Of a stretch of 64,000 bases of DNA, positions 50,743 through 58,634 are shown piece after piece (positions within the stretch are counted from its first letter, which is position 1; every line of letters starts with the position of its first letter). The notes beneath the pieces are model-generated. The model saw only the letters and a list, made by a program, of their open reading frames with translations. It had not been told where the DNA came from and ran no database searches. A program made the translations under genes and the position numbers. Origin of the DNA: Proteiniclasticum ruminis DSM 24773. GTDB lineage: Bacteria > Bacillota > Clostridia > Clostridiales > Clostridiaceae. The stretch covers positions 1 through 64,000 of the forward strand of contig NZ_JNKC01000006.1 of NCBI RefSeq assembly GCF_000701905.1, given 5' to 3'.

Positions 50743-51870
50743 TTGGAAGCATATTTGGATAATGCAGCCACAACAAAAATGCGTAAATCCTCTATTTTGG
50801 CTGTGTCTGAAGCCATGGAGATGTTTTACGGAAATCCCAGCAGTATTCATGGCATCGGCCGCAAAGCGGAGGATGTGCTGGAAAGTGCAAGAAAAAAAAT
50901 AGCGGAGTCCATGGGGGCCAGGAGTGAGGAAGTGGTATTCACCTCCGGGGCAACGGAAGGAAACAATTACATCATCCGTTCCTATATAAAAGAAGGGGCA
51001 CATTTTATCACCACAGCCATAGAACATCCCAGTGTTCTCCAGACCATGGCCTACGCTGAGAAGATGGGCGTCAAGGTGGACTACCTTCAGGTGAACCGCT
51101 ATGGTCAGATAGATCTTAGAGAGCTTGAGGAGAAGCTGACTAAAAACACAGCACTGGTTTCCATCATGATGGTGAACAACGAAATGGGCGTTTATCATAA
51201 TCCGACAGAAATCGCCAAAGTCATCCGGGAAAAGTCCTCGAGAGCCAAGTTCCATGTGGACGCCGTTCAGGGGTTCATGAAGTATCCTGTGGATGTCCAC
51301 GCATTTGATGTGGATTATATGACGGTCTCCTCCCATAAGGTTCATGGACCCAAAGGGGTAGGAGCGGTGTATGTGAAAAAAGGTCAGAAACCCCAGGGGC
51401 TTCTTCTTGGGGGAGAACAGGAACGTGGATTTAGAGCTGGAACGGTGAATGTGCCTGGGGTGGCAGGTTTTTCTGAAGCGCTGAAAACCAGGGAGGAGAT
51501 TCTCTCTGATTTTGAAAGAGTACAGAGCCTGAAGGAAGAAATGATGAAAGAGCTTTCAGCGATTGATGGGATTCTTTTCAATTCGCCGAAAGGTATTTCC
51601 TCTCCTTATATCCTTGGTATTTCTATTTCGGGAATGCGTGGGGAAGTGACCCTTCACTATCTCAGCGACCAAGGCGTCTATGTATCCACAGGCTCTGCCT
51701 GCACAGCCAAAGACACCAAGGACTCCCATGTGCTTCTAGCCATGGGGCTGAAGAAAAAAGAAATTCAGGGAAGCATCCGTCTGAGTTTTGAGGAAGAGAC
51801 CTCCCTGGAGGAGATCCGTTATGGGGCGGAGAAAATAAAGGATGCAGTGAAATTTCTGAGGAGGTCATAA
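50743..51870 (+). CDS. Cysteine desulfurase (NifS/IscS family)
   Basis: 375 residues from the TTG at 50743, behind GGGTGAT; the resulting start MEAYLDNAATT is the family N-terminus, while a GTG three codons earlier overlaps that ribosome site. PLP-binding K199 lies in SSHKVHGPKG, and catalytic C320 in STGSACTAK. It takes sulfur from cysteine as a persulfide. The thiI gene starts 2 nt after its stop, so its job is very likely sulfur delivery for 4-thiouridine, as known for the NifZ-ThiI pair of B. subtilis. Confidence 0.95.
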   Translation: MEAYLDNAATTKMRKSSILAVSEAMEMFYGNPSSIHGIGRKAEDVLESARKKIAESMGARSEEVVFTSGATEGNNYIIRSYIKEGAHFITTAIEHPSVLQTMAYAEKMGVKVDYLQVNRYGQIDLRELEEKLTKNTALVSIMMVNNEMGVYHNPTEIAKVIREKSSRAKFHVDAVQGFMKYPVDVHAFDVDYMTVSSHKVHGPKGVGAVYVKKGQKPQGLLLGGEQERGFRAGTVNVPGVAGFSEALKTREEILSDFERVQSLKEEMMKELSAIDGILFNSPKGISSPYILGISISGMRGEVTLHYLSDQGVYVSTGSACTAKDTKDSHVLLAMGLKKKEIQGSIRLSFEEETSLEEIRYGAEKIKDAVKFLRRS

Positions 51871-51872
51871 TC

Positions 51873-53018
51873 GTGGAGTTACTACTGATAAAATATGCTT
51901 CTGAAATCTTTCTGAAGGGACAGAACCGAGGAAGATTTGAGAAGAAATTAAAAGAAAATATCAAGAATGTTTTAAAAGGTGAAGAGTATACTTTTAAGAC
52001 GGACCAGAACAGATGGTTCATCGAGACAGAAAACCTTACTTCTGTGAAGGAAAAGGTGAAGAAAGTCTTTGGTGTGTACGAAGTCTGTGTGGTGAAGAAG
52101 ACAGAAAGAGACATTGAGAAGATCAAAGAGGAAGCCCTTTCCATCATGCTGGAAAAAGCACCAGGGACGACTTTCAAGGTCATCACCAAGAGAGCGGACA
52201 AGAAGTTTCCAATGAATTCCATGGAGTTTTCTGGTCTTCTGGGGGCGCATATTCTAAGAAATACAGAAGGAATCACCGTGGACATCAAGCATCCGGACTT
52301 CCCTCTGGAAGTGGAAATCCGTGAGGAAGCCTATATCTATGTATCCAAAGAGAAAGCCATCGGTGGAATGCCCTATGGCATCAATGGCAGCACCATGCTG
52401 ATGCTCTCCGGAGGCATTGACTCTCCTGTGGCGGGATTCCTCATGGCCAAAAGAGGCATTGAGATCCACAGCGTTTATTACCACAGTCATCCTTACACCT
52501 CAGAAAGAGCCAAAGACAAGGTGAAGGAACTGGCTTCCATTCTGGCGGGATACACCGGCAAGATGTATCTTCATGTGATGCCTTTTACAGAGATTCAGAT
52601 GGAAATCATGGACAAGTGCCCAGAGAATGAGCTCACCATCATCATGAGAAGATTCATGATGAAATGTGCCTGTGCTCTGGCGGATAAATACAGCATCCAG
52701 AGCGTCACCACCGGTGAGAGCATCGGACAGGTGGCTTCCCAGACCATGGAAGCCCTGGTGGTTTCTGATGATGCAGGGGACCGTCCTGTATTCAGACCTC
52801 TTGTGGCCATGGATAAAATGGATATCATGGAGATTTCTGAGAGAATCGGCACCTATGAAACATCTATTCTTCCTTATGAGGACTGCTGCACGATTTTTGT
52901 GCCGAAGCATCCAGTAACGAAGCCCAAACTGAAGTATATTTTGGAACATGAGAAAGCCCTGGACAGCGATGCTCTGGTTGCCCGTGCTGTGGAAGGAACG
53001 GAGGTATTTGAACTTTGA
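51873..53018 (+). CDS. thiI: tRNA 4-thiouridine synthase (uracil 4-sulfurtransferase)
   Basis: 381 residues from a GTG preceded by GAGGTC. Parts in order: N-terminal ferredoxin-like and THUMP domains (about 1-165), then the PP-loop ATPase with SGGIDSPVAGFLMAKRG (about 173-190), CCTIFVPKHPVTKP near the end. The rhodanese domain of E. coli ThiI is missing, as in Bacillus, so sulfur must come directly from the neighbouring desulfurase. It thiolates U8 of tRNA. Its last base is shared with the start of a small Cys-rich gene. Confidence 0.95.
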   Translation: MELLLIKYASEIFLKGQNRGRFEKKLKENIKNVLKGEEYTFKTDQNRWFIETENLTSVKEKVKKVFGVYEVCVVKKTERDIEKIKEEALSIMLEKAPGTTFKVITKRADKKFPMNSMEFSGLLGAHILRNTEGITVDIKHPDFPLEVEIREEAYIYVSKEKAIGGMPYGINGSTMLMLSGGIDSPVAGFLMAKRGIEIHSVYYHSHPYTSERAKDKVKELASILAGYTGKMYLHVMPFTEIQMEIMDKCPENELTIIMRRFMMKCACALADKYSIQSVTTGESIGQVASQTMEALVVSDDAGDRPVFRPLVAMDKMDIMEISERIGTYETSILPYEDCCTIFVPKHPVTKPKLKYILEHEKALDSDALVARAVEGTEVFEL

Positions 53019-53167
53019 TGGAGGATCTACTGAAAGACGGCTACGACTACGAAGACTATACGGAGAATTTTCAGAAGGAAGAGAAGAAGTCCTGCTGCAA
53101 AGACAGGAATGATGGGAGTAAAGGCGGCTGCGGCTGTGGCCAAAGCGGCATTCTGATCAAGAAATAA
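53018..53167 (+). CDS. Small cysteine-rich protein downstream of thiI
   Basis: 49 residues, start codon overlapping the thiI stop (TGATG). GGAGG lies 13 nt upstream inside thiI. The N-terminal 24 residues are acidic and Tyr-rich (DGYDYEDYTENF); the C-terminal half has Cys pairs CC (26-27) and CGCG (38-41) among Gly and Lys, suited to binding a metal or carrying sulfur. It is too short for the usual length filters. Its tight coupling to cysteine desulfurase and ThiI suggests a role in sulfur transfer, or as a metal-binding peptide, but this is inference. A ribosome site for the next gene follows at once. Confidence 0.72.
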   Translation: MEDLLKDGYDYEDYTENFQKEEKKSCCKDRNDGSKGGCGCGQSGILIKK

Positions 53168-53177
53168 GGAGCAAGAA

Positions 53178-53960
53178 ATGGCAAAGACAAGCATTTTCAG
53201 CAGCAAATACCACAAAAGACAGAAACGGAAAAAGTTCATCAGAAGGACAGCGCTTCTGGTGCTGATTCTTGCGGCGCTGTTCCTTTTGTTCAGAACACCC
53301 ATCACCAATATGGTGGAGCGGGTTCGGCAGAATATCGCTGAAGAAGAGAAGCAAAGAGAGGAAATCCTGGAGCAGGTGCCCACTCCTGTGGAAACCCCTG
53401 CGGAGGAAGAACCTGAAGAGCCAGCAGAACCGGACCCTGTGTATGTCACAGTGACACTTCCAGGGGGCGAGATGTTTTCAGCTGAGCTTATAGAGGAGAA
53501 TGACGAAAAGCTTTTTGAGGAACTGGATGGAACCATCTCTCTGGAAGCTGATCTATCCCCTTCCAGAAAAATGATGGTGGTTTTGGAAGAGTCCACTCAG
53601 GACCTCTATCTGGTAGACACAGAAGGTGCTGTCACAGACATCACCTATAGAACCTATAAGAACTCCAGAGGGTATTCAGCCTCTAAAGAGAGCATACTGG
53701 AGAGAACTCCGGACTTTATATGGGCAAGCCAGCCGAAGTTCCTGGATGAGGACACTGTGGTTTATATGTCCCAGCTTCCCTGGTTTGATGAGAGAAGATT
53801 CCTCTATATTGTGGAACTGAATCCTTTGTCCCATAAAAACTTCCAGAGAGTAGGCGGCACCGATGTGGAGCTTCTGGAAAGAACAGAGATGGGACTGAAG
53901 TTCAGAATCAAAGATGTGGAAGAGGTACTGACGCCTGATTATAAAGTAGTGAGTCCGTAA
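53178..53960 (+). CDS. Membrane-anchored protein of unknown function
   Basis: 260 residues with AAGGAG 7 nt upstream. A very basic start (KYHKRQKRKKFIRR), one membrane helix (about 24-41), a coiled Glu/Arg segment, a Pro/Glu-rich stalk (about 65-87) and a beta-rich outside domain (about 88-258) with many Asp and Leu. There is no family I recognise. It begins 10 nt after the Cys-rich gene, so it is probably the last gene of the desulfurase-thiI operon, although its envelope location fits poorly with tRNA thiolation. Confidence 0.75.
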   Translation: MAKTSIFSSKYHKRQKRKKFIRRTALLVLILAALFLLFRTPITNMVERVRQNIAEEEKQREEILEQVPTPVETPAEEEPEEPAEPDPVYVTVTLPGGEMFSAELIEENDEKLFEELDGTISLEADLSPSRKMMVVLEESTQDLYLVDTEGAVTDITYRTYKNSRGYSASKESILERTPDFIWASQPKFLDEDTVVYMSQLPWFDERRFLYIVELNPLSHKNFQRVGGTDVELLERTEMGLKFRIKDVEEVLTPDYKVVSP

Positions 53961-54040
53961 GAAAGAGGGCAGCAGACGGAATTGTTCTTTTTACTTTTTC
54001 GGATTTGACAATAAAGCGAGTGAAGTGAAGTGATGAACCT

Positions 54041-54838
54041 TTGGAAATAGGAATATCCACAGCGATTTTCTACCCCGAGGAGAGAACAGAAGATGCGGTG
54101 AGACTTCTTGCAAGAGAAGGGTTCCGGGTCATGGAAGTATTTGCCAACAGTTTTTTTGAATTCACAAAAGACTATGGTGAGACTCTTCGGGAGATTGCAG
54201 ATGAAGAAAATGTCCGAATCAACTCCATACATACAGTGAGTTCTGCTTTTGAACCGTACCTCTTTGACGCCTATGAGCGGAGACGGGATGATTTTTTCAG
54301 GATTTATCTGGACTTTCTTGATTTTGGCCAAAGAGTGGGAGCGAAGGTCTATACGTTCCATGGCCTGATCAAGAAACCACATCCGAAGATGACCTTTGAT
54401 GATGTGGTCTATATTTATGAGAAGATGGTTTATGAAGCGGGTCTTCGGGGGATTTCCCTGGCTCAGGAAAATGTGTCCTGGTGCCTGTCGGGTAATTTGG
54501 AATATCTGAAGAGGCTTAAGGAGCGCGTGAAGGGCCCCTTGAAATTCACACTGGATGTGAAACAGGCGGTGAAAGCGGGGCAAAGTCCCTATGAGTATCT
54601 GGACATTTATGGAGAAGATCTGGCAAATCTTCACCTTAATGACCACGATGACAGCAGCACCTGTCTTTTGCCCGGTGATGGACATTTCGATTTCAGTTCT
54701 CTTCGGAATAAAGTCCAGGAACTGGGCTACAAGGGCCCTGGCATCATTGAGGTCTACCGGGAAAACTATACGAGCATAAAGGACTTGGCAAAAAGTAAAG
54801 CAGATCTTGAAAGAATACTTTCAGAATCATTGAAATAG
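54041..54838 (+). CDS. TIM-barrel sugar isomerase / AP endonuclease 2-family protein
   Basis: 265 residues from a TTG with the weak site AGTGATG upstream. The (beta/alpha)8 family is shown by the start EIGISTAIF, GFRVMEVFAN, INSIHTVSSAF, VYTFHGLI, SLAQENVSW, FTLDVKQAVKAG, LANLHLNDHDD and GPGIIEVYRENY: the Glu, His and Asp residues of the metal site are in place. Members are xylose-isomerase-like sugar or hydroxypyruvate isomerases, epimerases or endonuclease IV-type enzymes; the substrate is unknown. It stands alone upstream of trigger factor. Confidence 0.85.
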   Translation: MEIGISTAIFYPEERTEDAVRLLAREGFRVMEVFANSFFEFTKDYGETLREIADEENVRINSIHTVSSAFEPYLFDAYERRRDDFFRIYLDFLDFGQRVGAKVYTFHGLIKKPHPKMTFDDVVYIYEKMVYEAGLRGISLAQENVSWCLSGNLEYLKRLKERVKGPLKFTLDVKQAVKAGQSPYEYLDIYGEDLANLHLNDHDDSSTCLLPGDGHFDFSSLRNKVQELGYKGPGIIEVYRENYTSIKDLAKSKADLERILSESLK

Positions 54839-54908
54839 AGAAGTTTTTCCATTATAATATTATAAGTTTGAAATGAAACCCTTCGGGGTATAGGAGGATA
54901 TTAATACG

Positions 54909-56288
54909 ATGAACGTAACAGTTGAAAAATTAGATGCTAAAAAGGTGAAACTGGAAGTGACTCTTGAAGCTGCAAAGCTTACCGAAGCCATCCAGAAGTC
55001 TTACAAGAAGAATGTGAAGAACCTGAATGTCCAGGGATTCAGAAAAGGAAAGGCTCCACTGGCGCTGATCAAGCAGTTCTATGGCGTGGAGGTTCTTTTT
55101 GATGATGCAACAGACTTCCTTCTGAACGAAAGCTATCCAAAGGCACTGGCTGAAGCAGATGTGAAGGCCATTGACTATCCACAGATCGACATCAAGCAGA
55201 TGGAAGAAGGACAGGAGTTTATCTACACTGCAGAAGTGGAAGTATATCCAGAGTTTGACCTTCCTGAGTACAAGGGTCTGGAAGTAGAAAAGCCAGTATA
55301 CGTTGTTACAGAGAACGAAGTGGACCACGAGCTGGAACACCTGGTGGAAAGAAACGGAAGAATCGAATCCAAGGGCGAAGGCGCTGTAGTTGAAATGGAT
55401 GACATCGCTGTGATCAACTTTGACGGAAAAGTGGACGGCGTTCAATTCGAAGGCGGAAAGGGTGAAAACTTTGAACTGACCATCGGAGCAAACATGTTCA
55501 TCGGAGACTTCGAAGAGCAGCTCATCGGTCTGAAGGCTGGAGATAAGAAGGTTGTTAAGGTTACTTTCCCAGAAGACTATCAGGCAGAAGAAGTAAAGGG
55601 CAAGGATGCAGAGTTTGATGTGGAAATCCTGGATATCAAGTCCAAGGAATACCCAGAAGTGGACGATGAGTTCGCCTCTGAAGTATCCGAGTTTGAAACT
55701 CTGGAAGAGCTGAAGGCAAGCATCCGTGAAGGACTTACAAAGGATGCGGAAAACAGAGGAAGAAATGAACTGAACTCAAACCTCATCAAGGCTCTGGCTG
55801 AGAAGGCTGAAATTGATGTGCCAAATGCCATGGTGGAAACCAGCATTGACAGAATGGTAAGAGATTTCGAACAGAGAATCCAGCAGCAGGGCATCTCCAT
55901 GGATATATATCTTCAGATGACCGGTCAGGATAAGACCACAATCCGTGATATGTTCAGAGACAATGCTATGAGCGTTGTGAAGAATGACCTGCTTATCGAA
56001 GCCATCATGGAAAAGGAAGGCATCACCGCGACAGAAGAAGAGCTCGTGGCTAAAGCGGAAGAAATCGCTCAGATGTACGGCGGTCAGATGGAAGAGCTGA
56101 AGGACATGCTTCTCAACAGCAACAAGAAGGAACTGGAAATGGAAGTGACCACAGCGAAGGTGTTTGCCCTCTTAGAAGAGCATGCAGTTCTTACAGAAGT
56201 GGAAAAGAGCACAGCTCATAACCACGGACACGACCACGAGGACCATGACCATGAAGACCACGACCACGAAGGACATGACCACGAATAA
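54909..56288 (+). CDS. tig: Trigger factor with a His-rich C-terminal tail
   Basis: 459 residues. The ribosome-binding N-terminal domain carries the signature FRKGKAP; a FKBP-type prolyl isomerase domain (about 160-245) and the C-terminal chaperone arms follow. It folds nascent chains at the ribosome exit. The last 23 residues are a repeat of His, Asp and Glu (HDHEDHDHE pattern), not part of the usual protein and similar to the metal-binding tail of SlyD. AGGAGG lies upstream. It precedes clpP-clpX-lon-ysxC, the common Bacillota order. Confidence 0.96.
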   Translation: MNVTVEKLDAKKVKLEVTLEAAKLTEAIQKSYKKNVKNLNVQGFRKGKAPLALIKQFYGVEVLFDDATDFLLNESYPKALAEADVKAIDYPQIDIKQMEEGQEFIYTAEVEVYPEFDLPEYKGLEVEKPVYVVTENEVDHELEHLVERNGRIESKGEGAVVEMDDIAVINFDGKVDGVQFEGGKGENFELTIGANMFIGDFEEQLIGLKAGDKKVVKVTFPEDYQAEEVKGKDAEFDVEILDIKSKEYPEVDDEFASEVSEFETLEELKASIREGLTKDAENRGRNELNSNLIKALAEKAEIDVPNAMVETSIDRMVRDFEQRIQQQGISMDIYLQMTGQDKTTIRDMFRDNAMSVVKNDLLIEAIMEKEGITATEEELVAKAEEIAQMYGGQMEELKDMLLNSNKKELEMEVTTAKVFALLEEHAVLTEVEKSTAHNHGHDHEDHDHEDHDHEGHDHE

Positions 56289-56354
56289 GAAGAAGATCAG
56301 ATGGGACACTTTATCCTTTTGATGAAGCTCCCTAGAATCTAGGGTAGATAATAG

Positions 56355-56398
56355 AAGAATCATTGCCAGGGAAGAGCTTCTCTGGCAATGATTCTTTC
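56355..56398 (+). terminator. Terminator after tig
   Basis: A near-perfect 20-bp stem (56355-56374 with 56377-56396; one G-U pair, loop opened by the inner pairs) ends in TTTC. It sets tig apart from clpP. Confidence 0.85.
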
Positions 56399-56519
56399 TG
56401 GAGAAAAAGTAAAATCTCTCTTTTCTTTTTCAGCAACGTGTTGTAGAATTAGAGATACAATTAAATTGTTTCAAATTAATTAATTTTGTATTTAAGTTGA
56501 TTTTAATGGATTTTTTGTA

Positions 56520-56528
56520 TGCTACAAT
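56520..56528 (+). promoter_or_regulatory. Extended -10 promoter of clpP
   Basis: TGC-TACAAT (56520-56528) lies 41 nt before the start codon in a very AT-rich stretch. TTGATT at 56497 is 20 nt away, too far for a normal -35. No CtsR-type heptad repeats were seen. Confidence 0.55.
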
Positions 56529-56569
56529 AACAATAGAAGAAAATGAATGTATTAATTGGAGGGAATAAA

Positions 56570-57166
56570 ATGAGTTTAGTACCAATGGTAGTAGAACAAA
56601 CCAATAGAGGAGAAAGATCCTACGATATTTTCTCAAGACTTTTAAAGGACAGAATCATCATGCTGTCAGGAGAAATCAATGATGTCACAGCAAATCTTGT
56701 GGTGGCGCAGCTTCTTTTCCTGGAGAGTGAAGATCCAGACAAGGACATTTATCTGTACATCAACAGCCCAGGAGGATCCATCACTTCCGGTATGGCGATT
56801 TTTGACACCATGAACTACATCAAGCCTGATGTGGCAACCATCTGTGTCGGTATGGCAGCATCTATGGGTGCATTCCTTCTGACTGCAGGTGCCAAGGGCA
56901 AGCGTTTCGCGCTGCCAAACAGTGAGATCATGATCCATCAGCCTCTGGGCGGATATCAGGGTCAGGCTACAGACATCGAAATCCATGCAAGAAGAATCCT
57001 TCAGATCAAGGACAAGATGAACAGAATCATGGCGGAGCAGACCGGACAGCCTTTGGATGTCATTAAGAACGACGTGGAAAGAGACAATTTCATGGGAGCA
57101 GAAGCTGCCATCGCATATGGTCTCATCGACAGCATCCTGGAAAAGCACGTGGCTAATAAAGAATAG
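56570..57166 (+). CDS. clpP: ATP-dependent Clp protease proteolytic subunit
   Basis: 198 residues from the ATG at 56570 ([20 protein letters not shown] is the family start), with GGAGGG 6 nt upstream; an in-frame ATG 27 nt earlier lies before that site. The triad is complete: S98 in [12 protein letters not shown]123 in MIHQPLGG, and the later Asp in NDVERDNFM. ClpP forms the 14-subunit barrel that degrades proteins unfolded by ClpX, encoded next. Confidence 0.97.
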   Translation: MSLVPMVVEQTNRGERSYDIFSRLLKDRIIMLSGEINDVTANLVVAQLLFLESEDPDKDIYLYINSPGGSITSGMAIFDTMNYIKPDVATICVGMAASMGAFLLTAGAKGKRFALPNSEIMIHQPLGGYQGQATDIEIHARRILQIKDKMNRIMAEQTGQPLDVIKNDVERDNFMGAEAAIAYGLIDSILEKHVANKE

Positions 57167-57339
57167 TGCTTTTTGCCGGGAAATGGTAGAATAGGGTAAG
57201 AACAGCCCACAATGAAAGCGCCCATTAAGTTTTGTTGATGCGTGAGACAAAGATATGGGTCAGGCATCCGGATATTTACGGATTCCTCCGGAAAGAGAAT
57301 ACTTCTCCGGTATGTTCAAGCTTAAAGAGGTGAAATCAT

Positions 57340-58581
57340 ATGGCAAAATTTGAAGATAAAAACCTACTGAAATGTTCTTTTTGCGGTAAGAGCCAGGATC
57401 AGGTGAAAAGACTCATCGCGGGACCTGGAGTGTATATCTGTGATGAATGTATTGAGCTGTGCTCAGAGATTGTTCAGGAAGAACTGACAGAGAAAAATGA
57501 AATGGACTTCACAAAAGTCCCAAAGCCCCATGAGATCAAGGCACATCTGGACCAGTATGTCATTGGTCAGGACGATGCTAAGAAATCCATGGCTGTGGCG
57601 GTGTATAACCACTACAAGAGAATCAATTATCCCAAGAAGAGTGATGTGGAGCTTTCCAAGTCCAATATCCTCCTTCTAGGACCTACGGGGTCCGGTAAGA
57701 CTCTTTTGGCCCAGACCTTGGCAAGATTCCTGGAAGTGCCTTTCGCCATCGCTGATGCTACAACACTGACTGAAGCCGGATACGTGGGAGAGGATGTAGA
57801 GAACATTCTTTTAAAGCTCATTCAGAATGCGGACTACGATGTGGAAAAAGCAGAGCGGGGCATCGTCTATATTGACGAGATTGACAAGATCGCCAGAAAA
57901 TCCGAGAATCCGTCCATCACCCGTGATGTATCCGGAGAAGGAGTTCAGCAGGCGCTGTTAAAGATTCTGGAAGGTACCGTTGCTTCAGTTCCACCCCAGG
58001 GTGGACGTAAGCACCCTCATCAGGAGCTTCTCCAGATCAATACTACAAATATACTTTTCATCGTCGGTGGTGCCTTTGACGGCATCGACAAGATCATTGA
58101 AAAGAGAACCCAGAAATCCTCCATTGGTTTTGGTGCAGAAATCCAGTCCAAGCATGAGAAAAATGTTGGACAGCTTCTGAAGGACATTCTCCCTGGAGAT
58201 CTTCTGAAGTTTGGACTCATCCCTGAGTTTGTGGGTAGAGTGCCCATCGTGGTAACGCTGAACAGTTTGGATAAGGAAGCGCTCGTAGAGATTCTTCTGA
58301 AGCCAAAGAACTCCCTGGTGAAGCAGTATCAGAAGCTGTTTGAGATGGACCAGGTGAAACTTGAATTTACAGAGGCCTCTCTTCTCGCCATCGCAGAAGA
58401 AGCCATTAAGAGAAATACAGGAGCCAGAGGTCTTCGTTCCATTCTGGAAGACATCATGAAAGAAGTGATGTTTGATGTGCCTTCCGATGAGACCATCGAA
58501 AAGGTAGTGATCCATGGAGACACCATCAAGACAAAAGCTCCAGAAATCATCTACCGTAAGGAAACGGAAGAAACAGCATAA
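57340..58581 (+). CDS. clpX: ATP-dependent Clp protease ATP-binding subunit ClpX
   Basis: 413 residues. The N-terminal zinc finger has four Cys (CSFCG and CDECIELC); Walker A is [11 protein letters not shown], Walker [10 protein letters not shown], and the IGF-type ClpP-binding loop reads IGFGAE. It unfolds substrates and feeds them to ClpP. AAGAGGTG precedes the ATG. The 173-nt gap to clpP shows no clear terminator, so the two may share an mRNA. Confidence 0.97.
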   Translation: MAKFEDKNLLKCSFCGKSQDQVKRLIAGPGVYICDECIELCSEIVQEELTEKNEMDFTKVPKPHEIKAHLDQYVIGQDDAKKSMAVAVYNHYKRINYPKKSDVELSKSNILLLGPTGSGKTLLAQTLARFLEVPFAIADATTLTEAGYVGEDVENILLKLIQNADYDVEKAERGIVYIDEIDKIARKSENPSITRDVSGEGVQQALLKILEGTVASVPPQGGRKHPHQELLQINTTNILFIVGGAFDGIDKIIEKRTQKSSIGFGAEIQSKHEKNVGQLLKDILPGDLLKFGLIPEFVGRVPIVVTLNSLDKEALVEILLKPKNSLVKQYQKLFEMDQVKLEFTEASLLAIAEEAIKRNTGARGLRSILEDIMKEVMFDVPSDETIEKVVIHGDTIKTKAPEIIYRKETEETA

Positions 58582-58634
58582 GTAAGTGGACAGACCGAAA
58601 GGTTTGTCCATTTTTGAGAGAGAGGTAATTTGTT

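Noticed and set aside
54005-54033. TTGACA at 54005-54010 as a -35 box for the TIM-barrel gene
   Set aside because: No acceptable -10 box lies at 16 to 18 nt spacing.
56210-56288. The repetitive GACCACGAC-like DNA at the tig 3' end as a CRISPR or satellite repeat
   Set aside because: It is short, in frame, and explained by the His/Asp/Glu-rich tail; there are no spacers.
56440-56570. CtsR-type control of clpP
   Set aside because: I searched for tandem GGTCAAA-like heptads before clpP and clpX and saw none.
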